Source: Terriglobia bacterium (GTDB taxonomy: Bacteria > Acidobacteriota > Terriglobia > Acidiferrales > UBA7541). Taken from it: DNA of 48,435 nucleotides. The DNA lies in NCBI GenBank assembly GCA_020073485.1, contig JAIQFB010000033.1, positions 1 through 48,435 of the forward strand. The letters are read 5' to 3'. This document shows, piece after piece, positions 42,246-48,435 of this stretch; the stretch's first letter is position 1; every line of letters begins with the position of its first letter. Below the pieces are notes generated by a model. It had not been told where the DNA came from. It worked only from the letters and a program-made list of their open reading frames with translations, and made no database searches. The translations under genes and the position numbers were made by a program.

Positions 42246-43039
42246 GCGCGGCAAAAAACGGCAAGAAAAAGGACCGCGCCAAGCTCGGCGTCGCCCCCGC
42301 TGGTGCTTCTTCCCGCAATTACGGGTTGCCCCTGCCGGGATTGAACGGCGAGGAATTCGGCGGCTCGCTTATCGTGATCGAAGGCATGGACGGCTCGGGA
42401 CGCTCGACGCAGATCTCCCTGCTCACTGAGTGGCTGGAGTCGGAAGGTTTTGCGGTCGAAACCATGGGCCTGCGCCGCTCGGGCTTGGTGGCGAAAGACA
42501 TTGACGCCCTGCTGGCCGAAAACACGATCACCCGGATGACCCTCACGCTGATGTACGCGACCGATTTTTACGACCAGCTCGAGCACCGCATCATTCCCGC
42601 TCTGCGCTCGGATTTTGTTGTTCTGGCCGACCGATACTTTTATACTCTGATTGCCCGGGCGGCCGTGCGCGGCATCGAGCGCGATTACCTGCACGGGCTC
42701 TACGAGATGGCTTTGCGGCCCGATCTCACGTTCTGGCTCAACGTCCGCCCGGAGGCGGCGTTTGAACGCGAATTTCGCAAGTCGCACGCCATCAGCTATT
42801 GGGAATCGGGACGCGATCTGTCCCTTTCCGACGATTTATACCAGTCTTTCATCATGTATCAGGCCAAGATCAAGAAGGAATTCGAATCGCTCGCCGAACG
42901 CCAGGGTTTCCTGGCGATGGATGGCGAAGCCAGTGTCGCCGCTGTGAACTCGGAATTGCGCAAACGCATCGCGGCGCATTTGGGTATTCAACGAACTCAT
43001 TACCGGCCATCCGCTGCGTTGGCCCCACTGTGGCGCTGA
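42242..43039 (+). CDS. Thymidylate-kinase-like protein with an altered P-loop, second of the pair
   Basis: A 265-residue protein, paralogous to the preceding one; ATG 42242 overlaps its stop. A basic, disordered start (KNGKKKDRAKLG) precedes the kinase fold. Walker A reads GMDGSGRST at 48-56, with Arg54 where all active family members have Lys. The DR motif is LADRYFYTLIARA. The later motif YWESGRDLSLSDD matches the first protein's YEAGMDLNLSLD, so the two share a sub-family feature. The altered lysine suggests a weak or inactive partner, perhaps forming a heterodimer with the first kinase. The gene overlaps the next by GTGGCGCTGA. Confidence 0.85.
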   Translation: MSAAKNGKKKDRAKLGVAPAGASSRNYGLPLPGLNGEEFGGSLIVIEGMDGSGRSTQISLLTEWLESEGFAVETMGLRRSGLVAKDIDALLAENTITRMTLTLMYATDFYDQLEHRIIPALRSDFVVLADRYFYTLIARAAVRGIERDYLHGLYEMALRPDLTFWLNVRPEAAFEREFRKSHAISYWESGRDLSLSDDLYQSFIMYQAKIKKEFESLAERQGFLAMDGEASVAAVNSELRKRIAAHLGIQRTHYRPSAALAPLWR

Positions 43040-44607
43040 GACTATCCCAACCCATCCACTTGGCCGCAATCGACGCCGGCTCCAACGCCTTCCGGTTAAT
43101 TATCGCCAGAGTCCGCTCCACCGACGAATGGGAAATCGTCGAGTCCGTGCGCGCCCCCGTGCGCCTGGGGCACTCCGCGTTTACTGCCGGAAAATTCGAT
43201 CGCAAGACCTTGCGCGACGCCACCGAAGCCTTTCGCGACTTTCGCCGGCGCATGGACCGTCACGGTGTGATCGCCTACCGCGCCGTGGCCACCAGTGCCG
43301 CGCGGGAAGCCCGCAACCGCCACGTCCTCGTCGAACGCGTCCGCCATCAAGCCAGAATCAATCTGGAAATCATCTCCGGCGACGAAGAGGCACGCCTTGT
43401 GCGCCTCGCCACCCTACGCGCCCTGCGCAACTTCGACGCGCCACGCTTCATCCTCGATCTGGGCGGCGGCAGCCTGGAGCTGAATGAATTGCATCACGGC
43501 GCTCTGCGAAAAACCGTCGGACTCCCGTTGGGAACGGTTCGGTTGATGGAGACTTTTCACGCCCAAGGCGTCATCCCGGAACACATCGCGAACGATATCC
43601 GCCTCCATGTCTTGTCCGTGCTCCAGAGCGCCATGCAAAGCCGCCCGGGCATGGCAACCTCCCTCGCCGTCGCATGCGGAGGCAATGCGGAGACCCTCGC
43701 CGTTCTGGCTTCCGGGCCAAAAGCCGGTGGGCTCCCGACCCTGAATCTGCGGCTGCTGCGGGACCGCGTCCAGCAGATTCTTCAGCTCGACGTCGAAGGC
43801 CGAATGAAGGCGTTCGGCGTTCGCCGCGACCGAGCCGAGGTCATGGGCGTCGCGGGGGTGGTTCTGGTGACCGTGGCCCGTTGGCTGCGCCTGCGCCAAA
43901 TGATCATCCCGCGCGTCGGCGTGCGCGAAGGATTGCTCTACGAACTTGCCGCCGCGCAAATGGCCCAGTCCCTGCCCTCGGCTGAGCAAAGAACGCAGGC
44001 GCAAGTCATGCTGGCCGGAGCCGAATCCTTCGCCTGCAGGCTCCGCTGCGACCTCAAGCACGGCGAGCAGGTTCGCCTCCTGGCTCTGCAGCTGTTCGAC
44101 AAGCTCTGGCCCTACCATCGTCTGGATTTTGAATCGCGCACGATTCTCGAAGCGGCCGCCATCCTGCACGATTCCGGCGAACTCATCAACCGCAAGGGGC
44201 ACCATCGCCACGGCGAATATCTGGTGTGGAACGCCAAAATCCCCGGGCTTCGCGGCTGGGCCAAAAATATGACCGCGTGTTTGGTGCGCTATCACAACAA
44301 GAAATCCGAACCCAGCGCGAAACACAAAGTCTTCGCCTCGCTCGACCCGAAACATCGCAAGACGGCGCGCATCCTTTCCGGATTGCTGCGCCTGGCCGAG
44401 CGCCTGGAAAGCGATCACCGCCAGGCCATCGCCCGCCTCAGCCTCGAGGGCGGCCCGCGCGAGGTCCGCCTCCACGTCGAATTGCGCGACAATTCCCGCC
44501 TGAACCTCGCCGGCATCGAGCGCAAGGCCCGCCTGCTGGAAAAGGAACTGAACCTGCGCCTGACGTTTCACCGCGTCCTGGTCGTCGAAAAAGCGAGGGT
44601 GGCGTAA
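43030..44607 (+). CDS. Ppx/GppA-type phosphatase with C-terminal HD domain
   Basis: A 525-residue protein starting at GTG 43030. The N-terminal actin-like domain has AAIDAGSNAFRLIIARV, the EISGDEEARL segment and ILDLGGGSLEL, the three signature regions of exopolyphosphatases and pppGpp phosphatases (Ppx/GppA). The C-terminal part has an HD domain (AAILHDSGELINRKGHHRHG; H380-D381) and ends in the conserved VRLHVELRDNSRLNLAGIER segment. Such two-domain proteins hydrolyse polyphosphate chain ends or pppGpp. The start overlaps the preceding kinase gene by 10 bases, and sixA overlaps the stop, so all four genes form one transcript. Confidence 0.9.
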   Translation: MALRLSQPIHLAAIDAGSNAFRLIIARVRSTDEWEIVESVRAPVRLGHSAFTAGKFDRKTLRDATEAFRDFRRRMDRHGVIAYRAVATSAAREARNRHVLVERVRHQARINLEIISGDEEARLVRLATLRALRNFDAPRFILDLGGGSLELNELHHGALRKTVGLPLGTVRLMETFHAQGVIPEHIANDIRLHVLSVLQSAMQSRPGMATSLAVACGGNAETLAVLASGPKAGGLPTLNLRLLRDRVQQILQLDVEGRMKAFGVRRDRAEVMGVAGVVLVTVARWLRLRQMIIPRVGVREGLLYELAAAQMAQSLPSAEQRTQAQVMLAGAESFACRLRCDLKHGEQVRLLALQLFDKLWPYHRLDFESRTILEAAAILHDSGELINRKGHHRHGEYLVWNAKIPGLRGWAKNMTACLVRYHNKKSEPSAKHKVFASLDPKHRKTARILSGLLRLAERLESDHRQAIARLSLEGGPREVRLHVELRDNSRLNLAGIERKARLLEKELNLRLTFHRVLVVEKARVA

Positions 44608-45107
44608 TGATGCATGTCTATCTGGTCCGCCACGGCATTGCCATGGACCGCGAGGACCCCAAATGCCCTCCCGACACCGAGCGTCCCCTGACGCCCAAGG
44701 GAATGAAGCGTTCTCACGCTGCGGCGCTCGGCCTGCGCGCCCTGAAAGTCCGTCCCGACGCGATGCTCACCAGCCCGTGGTTGCGCGCCGTGCAAACCGC
44801 CGAGATTTTTTCCGAGGTCATGGGCTTCTCCTCAAAAAAAATCGTCCAGGTGGACGCCCTGAAAGGCACCAGCACCCCCGCCGAACTGTTTCGTGAATTG
44901 GGCAAACTGCGGGCAAGAACGGTCCTGTGCTTCGGCCACGAACCGCATCTGCACCTGGTCATCGGCCAGGTCCTGCACACCGCGGCGAAAATTACGGAGC
45001 TGAAAAAAGCCGGCGTCGCCTGCCTGGACCTGGAACGAATTTCCCCGCCGCAAGGTCAGCTGATCGCCCTCTACCCGCCGGCCACGCTGCGCCTGCTGGG
45101 AAGTTAG
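44607..45107 (+). CDS. sixA: SixA-type phosphohistidine phosphatase (histidine phosphatase family)
   Basis: A 166-residue protein of the branch-2/SixA type of the histidine phosphatase superfamily. The catalytic RHG motif is at R8-H9-G10 (YLVRHGIAMD), and the second histidine lies in LCFGHEPHLHLVIG. The substrate sense of SixA is phosphohistidine on regulatory proteins. The ATG is the last base of the Ppx stop (TAATG overlap), so it is the fourth gene of the coupled operon. CHAD proteins are common beside such genes in other genomes, but none is seen here. Confidence 0.9.
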   Translation: MMHVYLVRHGIAMDREDPKCPPDTERPLTPKGMKRSHAAALGLRALKVRPDAMLTSPWLRAVQTAEIFSEVMGFSSKKIVQVDALKGTSTPAELFRELGKLRARTVLCFGHEPHLHLVIGQVLHTAAKITELKKAGVACLDLERISPPQGQLIALYPPATLRLLGS

Positions 45108-45210
45108 ACCATCCCCCGCACGAACCCCTCCCAAGAGTTAGCCTGCGCATCTTGAAAGGGATTTTTTCCGAGTCGCGATGCAATGTGGCGCGAAATTCCA
45201 CCGAGATTCC

Positions 45211-45284
45211 GTGGCGCCGGCGTCTCGCCGGCGGGTGCTAGTTATATGTGAGTGTCAAAATCACCGGCAGGATGCCGGCGCCAC
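45211..45284. repeat. GTGGCGCCGGCGTCTCGCCG palindromic pair
   Basis: Arms 45211-45237 and 45262-45284 are approximate reverse complements (GCCGGCG with CGCCGGC cores) and lie after the sixA stop. It may work as the operon's terminator hairpin, but it also belongs to the repeat style of the window. Confidence 0.6.
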
Positions 45285-45306
45285 GGTGAGTCTCGAAGCT
45301 GGTCAT

Positions 45307-45636
45307 TCACAAACGTGGTTCGAGAAGCATTTTCAGCTCCCCGACAAACCCGTCCAATTCCAAAACGCGCTCGCTCGTCGCTTCCACCCGCAGCTTCTTC
45401 CACACAAACCAGGATTTCCCCTGATGGGCGATCCGCACCGTCAGATTCCCCTCCAGCAGAACGCACGGCTCGCCGTATACCCGAAAACTGCCCCCGGACA
45501 CAGGATCCAGCAGCGCCGCGCAGCCCCCCTTCCGCACCCCCACCATGGCGGCATAAAGCGGAAACGCCACGGGAATAAACCCCTGCGCCAGCAGCCGCTC
45601 CAGAATTTCAATCTGCTGCCGAGTCAGTTCTTCCAT
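45307..45636 (-). CDS. Small conserved-looking protein of unknown function
   Basis: A 109-residue protein starting MEELTRQQIE. A helical start is followed by a beta-rich middle (FIPVAFPLYAAMVGVRKGG; CAALLDPVSGGSFRVYGEPC; VLLEGNLTVRIAHQGKSWFV) and an amphipathic end. It contains two Cys but no metal-binding pattern. The family is not recognised. It is convergent with the kinase operon and lies downstream of parB on the same strand, but is separated from it by two repeats. Confidence 0.7.
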   Translation of the reverse strand: MEELTRQQIEILERLLAQGFIPVAFPLYAAMVGVRKGGCAALLDPVSGGSFRVYGEPCVLLEGNLTVRIAHQGKSWFVWKKLRVEATSERVLELDGFVGELKMLLEPRL

Positions 45637-45653
45637 GAAGTTCCGAATTCCAT

Positions 45654-45683
45654 TCTCAAATTTCAAATCTGAAATTTCAAATC
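45654..45683. repeat. AT-rich TTTCAAATCTGAAATTTC-type repeat
   Basis: TCTCAAATTTCAAATCTGAA followed by ATTTCAAATC: the same near-palindrome as inside the prophage, here in host sequence. Confidence 0.7.
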
Positions 45684-45770
45684 AGCCCCAAGACACAGCG
45701 CGAGCGCGCCATGCCCTCATACCACAATCGCCTTTCCACCTATGCAGGGATTGAAATTCGCAGGATAGTT

Positions 45771-45865
45771 CAAGTAGGACAGGCCTTTTACCCTGGGTGC
45801 ACGAAGGGCAGCCTGTCTGCCTTTGACTTCTCGATCCTCACTAAGAATCACAGCTGACAGGCTGA
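45771..45865. repeat. Degenerate GCTTCAGCC-type repeat before the parB end
   Basis: AGTAGGACAGGCCTTTTACC and AGCCTGTCTGCC, then CTGACAGGCTGAAGCACACC. Several broken arms of the family lie between the 45307 gene and the end of parB. Confidence 0.6.
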
Positions 45866-45873
45866 AGCACACC

Positions 45874-46749
45874 TCAAGCGACCGCGGGCTTGCTAGCCCC
45901 CGGCCCGGAAGAGGCGCTTTCTTCCTGCTCCAGCGATTCGATCAGGCTGCGCAACGTGTCGATCAACTCATGCCGCGAAACATTGCTCTTGCGGAACTGG
46001 ATCCGCAGCCGGAACGCCTCGTTCTCCGGCCGGAAATTGAAGATAAAAGGCTGCGGCCGCGGCCCGGCGTTCTTCTCTTCCTGCCGTTCGCGCCGTGCTT
46101 CGTCCCGCGTCAGCCCCGCCTGCGCGATGCGCTGGATGGCCTCCAGCATCTTTTTCTCGTTGGGCTGCCGCGCGATCTGCAACAGCAGCGACTTCGACAC
46201 GATCCCGCTCTCGATGCACAGCTTGCGCAGCGCATCGGGAATCACCCGCAGCGACATCGTTTCCGTCACCGACGACCGCGCCTTGGCGATTTTCTTCGAA
46301 ATGTCGTCGTGCGTGTAGTCGAAATGCTCGGCCAGCCGCTGCAGCCCGTCGGCTTCTTCAAACGGCGTCAGGTCCTTGCGCTGCAAATTCTCGATCAGCG
46401 CAAGTTCCAGCGTCTCGGCGTCGTCCGCGATCTTCTCGATGCACGGCACCTCGCGCAGTCCCGCCGCCCTCGAGGCATGATACCGCCGCTCGCCCGAAAT
46501 AATGTGGTAGCAGTCGTCGTGCGGCACAAACCGCACCAGCAGCGGTTCGAGCACGCCCTTCTCTTTGATGGAGTCGGTCAACTCCTTCAATTCGCCAAAG
46601 GTCTTCCGGGGCTGGTCGGGGTTGGGCCTGATCTTGTCGACCGGAATCATGCGCCCCACCGCGGCGCCGCTGAAACTGGTCAGTTGTTCTACGTAGTGCG
46701 CGTCATGCCGCATCTTCAGCGTGACGGGCAATCCGATCCTCTTCGACAC
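45874..46749 (-). CDS. parB: Chromosome partitioning protein ParB
   Basis: A 291-residue protein starting at GTG 46749 (GGAGG about 9 bases upstream). The N-terminal ParB/Srx domain shows VDKIRPNPDQPRKTF and the CTP-binding box GERRYHASRAAGLREVPCI. A helix-turn-helix follows (LQRLAEHFDYTHDDISKKIA). The C-terminal part is helical and charged. ParB binds parS sites, loads as a CTP-dependent clamp and spreads on DNA. No parS box (TGTTTCACGTGAAACA type) was seen in the window. The start overlaps the parA end by 47 bases. Confidence 0.92.
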   Translation of the reverse strand: MSKRIGLPVTLKMRHDAHYVEQLTSFSGAAVGRMIPVDKIRPNPDQPRKTFGELKELTDSIKEKGVLEPLLVRFVPHDDCYHIISGERRYHASRAAGLREVPCIEKIADDAETLELALIENLQRKDLTPFEEADGLQRLAEHFDYTHDDISKKIAKARSSVTETMSLRVIPDALRKLCIESGIVSKSLLLQIARQPNEKKMLEAIQRIAQAGLTRDEARRERQEEKNAGPRPQPFIFNFRPENEAFRLRIQFRKSNVSRHELIDTLRSLIESLEQEESASSGPGASKPAVA

Positions 46750-47503
46750 GTTGGATAACCTCCAGGGCGAGCTTGCCGTAATCCCTCGCGCCCGGTGACT
46801 TCGGCGCGAAGGTCATGATTGTTTCCTTGTAGGCTGGGCTCTCCTCCAGGCGCACGTTCTTGCCGATGCGCGTCTTAAACAGCACCGAGCCGAATACCGA
46901 ACGAATCTGCTCGTGCGTGTCGCGGGAGATGTTTGTTCGCTTGTCGTACAGCGTGATCACCACGCCCAGCACCTTGAGCGCGGGATTGGGCCGCGCGCGG
47001 ATCCGCTCGTACGTCTCCAGCAGATCGTCGGTGCCCTCGATCGCGAAGTAGGCCGCCTGAATCGGCACCAGCAGGTGCGTGGACGCCACCATCGCGTTCA
47101 CCGTCAGTATCCCCAGCGCAGGCGGCGTATCGATCACAATATAGTCGTAATCCTTCAGCACGGGCGCCAGCGCATCCTTCAGCTTGAACGGCGCGTCAAA
47201 CTGCCCCGATAGCTGCTGCTCCAGCTTCGCCAGCGCCAGCCTCGCCGGCGCCACAAACAGAAACGGATCCTTGGTCGGCTTGATCACACCCGCCATCTCG
47301 GCGCGATGATCCCCCAGCACGTCGAACATCGACGCCTGCACGTCGGCCAGATCGAAAAACGTGATGCTCGTATTCGATTGCGGATCCAGATCGATGAGAA
47401 GCGTCTTCTTCTTGCGTTGGGCGATAGCGGCAGCAAGATTAATGGCGGTGGTGGTTTTTCCCACGCCGCCCTTCTGATTGGCGATGGTCAGGATGGCGGT
47501 CAT
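46703..47503 (-). CDS. parA: Chromosome partitioning ATPase ParA
   Basis: A 266-residue protein starting MTAILTIANQ. The deviant Walker A motif NQKGGVGKTTTAIN is present, as are the Walker B region (YDYIVIDTPPALG) and the DNA-binding C-terminal features of the Soj family. ParA forms ATP-dependent dimers on nucleoid DNA and, with ParB, moves chromosome origins. It is upstream of parB, the usual order. The rsmG/gidB gene that often precedes it is not seen. Confidence 0.95.
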   Translation of the reverse strand: MTAILTIANQKGGVGKTTTAINLAAAIAQRKKKTLLIDLDPQSNTSITFFDLADVQASMFDVLGDHRAEMAGVIKPTKDPFLFVAPARLALAKLEQQLSGQFDAPFKLKDALAPVLKDYDYIVIDTPPALGILTVNAMVASTHLLVPIQAAYFAIEGTDDLLETYERIRARPNPALKVLGVVITLYDKRTNISRDTHEQIRSVFGSVLFKTRIGKNVRLEESPAYKETIMTFAPKSPGARDYGKLALEVIQRVEEDRIARHAEDAA

Positions 47504-48258
47504 AAACTGCCCGGCCGCAGCCGGGCACAATTCCTCCCTGGGCGGCAACGTCTCCCCATAAAAATGTGGATTTGCCCCCAGTCCTCAGCGCACGCCCAAA
47601 TCTACTCGCCCTGTCGAATGAGTGCAAGGAAAAAAGCGGTTTCCGGCTGTGGATAGGATTCCGGGGCAGTTCCAAACCAGGCGCGACACAAAAGTTACGA
47701 GGCCGCAAACCAATTGCGCCGCTCGACGAACGCCAGAGGCTCATAGGCTTGCGGGTGCTCCACCCCTTGTGATCTTCAAAGGGTGGGAGGTTTAGATCAG
47801 ACGATAACCGAAATCCTATGAGGAAAGGTCGAGAATCCCAACCCAAACCGCCGCAATTGCAAGCTCTGGCCAAACTCCTCCCTGAGCGGTAGCGGGAAGT
47901 GGGTCATTTTGAAATTTCTAGCCGTTCAATAAAGACAGGTTTCCTTTAGTACATTTCGCCGTCCCGCTACCCCTACCTTTTCTGTCCTTCAGAACAGGCG
48001 ACCCCGCTTGAATGCCCATGCGATAAATGCGGACATGTGGCACCCACCCGCCATATTGCTCGAAGTCGTTCGACCCCTCGCTCTCTGGTTCTGGAACGAG
48101 AGAAAAGACATCTTTGATCGAAATTTGATAGAACCACCTATCACCCTAAACCGCCGCAAAGGGACTAATGCGGGTCGAGGACGCGGCTTCAGGAGACAAC
48201 CTGACCCCAATCCCAACCAATTCCGGAAATTTGTTGCAATCATGCCGCACTTCATGAA
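47504..48258. other. Gap right of parA with no firm gene
   Basis: About 750 bases. Frames such as 48008-48262 (plus, 84 residues) and 47989-48255 (minus, 88 residues) overlap each other and lack clear ribosome sites or domains. No repeat family seen elsewhere was recognised here. Confidence 0.4.
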
Positions 48259-48420
48259 TTAGCCAGAATTTTTCTGTATCCCAACCAGTTCAGGGTGCTC
48301 TCGTAGGTGTGAAAATACCCAATCATCCATCACAAAAACGTGGTGCCCGCGAACACTCATTGTCGGAGTCTCTGCTAAAAGGTGTAATTGCGTGAGATGC
48401 CTCGCAACGGCCAAATTCAT
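48259..48420 (-). CDS. Possible small gene of 53 residues
   Basis: A short frame starting at ATG 48420 with a good ribosome site (AGGAG, 6 bases upstream), coding MNLAVARHLTQLHLLAETPT and VMDDWVFSHLREHPELVGIQ. The text is balanced and polar enough to be real. Just past its stop, another minus-strand frame holds IHEVRHD, a possible HExxH metal site, so the two may be parts of one shifted gene. Evidence is weak. Confidence 0.35.
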   Translation of the reverse strand: MNLAVARHLTQLHLLAETPTMSVRGHHVFVMDDWVFSHLREHPELVGIQKNSG

Positions 48421-48435
48421 CGCGAACTCCTGTGT

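Overview
The window reads as a GC-rich chromosome from a free-living bacterium, most likely an acidobacterium. This is an inference from gene style (YpdA-like reductase beside a stand-alone NuoI, a Tmk-like/Ppx/SixA cluster, chromosomal parAB) and from very abundant imperfect palindromes with a GCTTCAGCC core. No rRNA, tRNA, CRISPR array or insertion-sequence transposase was recognised.

Left host segment (1-3.4 kb, plus strand): the 3' end of a small gene duplicated exactly 38,000 bases downstream, an A-type Fe-S carrier, glutamine-dependent NAD+ synthetase, and a secreted DsbA-like thiol oxidoreductase.

Prophage segment (about 4.0-37.0 kb): almost all genes lie on the minus strand, so it reads from right to left. 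In transcription order there are three replication/regulation-type genes (36.9-33.9 kb), small structural proteins, a membrane-anchored structural protein, a secreted beta-helix protein, a holin-like protein, the large terminase, a portal with a split zinc ribbon, a scaffold-like protein, the major capsid protein, two small proteins (one frameshifted), a 1,243-residue fibre-like protein, a second holin-like protein, a head-tail adaptor, a decoration-like protein, a 903-residue tail-nozzle-like protein, small proteins, a lytic transglycosylase and a spanin-like protein. No tape-measure, sheath, integrase, excisionase or repressor was found. The layout fits a short-tailed (podovirus-like) prophage that may be grounded. 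Five plus-strand genes sit in gaps between late genes: an orphan TonB C-terminal domain, a free-standing DnaJ-type zinc-finger protein, a GlsB-type membrane protein, a 49-residue basic protein and a secreted cytochrome c.

The gaps are unusually wide for a phage. They are filled by at least four families of inverted repeats, and two further repeat types lie in frame inside structural genes. This is the most striking structural property of the window.

Right host segment (37.8-48.4 kb): a small gene of unknown function with a clear promoter (full-length copy of the duplicated gene), a GC-poor palindromic stretch, NuoI and a YpdA-like flavoprotein on the minus strand, then a tightly overlapping plus-strand operon of two thymidylate-kinase-like P-loop kinases, a Ppx/GppA phosphatase with an HD domain, and a SixA-type phosphatase. 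A small minus-strand gene and parAB follow. The kinase/phosphatase operon is the best candidate here for an undescribed biochemical module, because the second kinase lacks the invariant P-loop lysine and both share features unlike ordinary Tmk.
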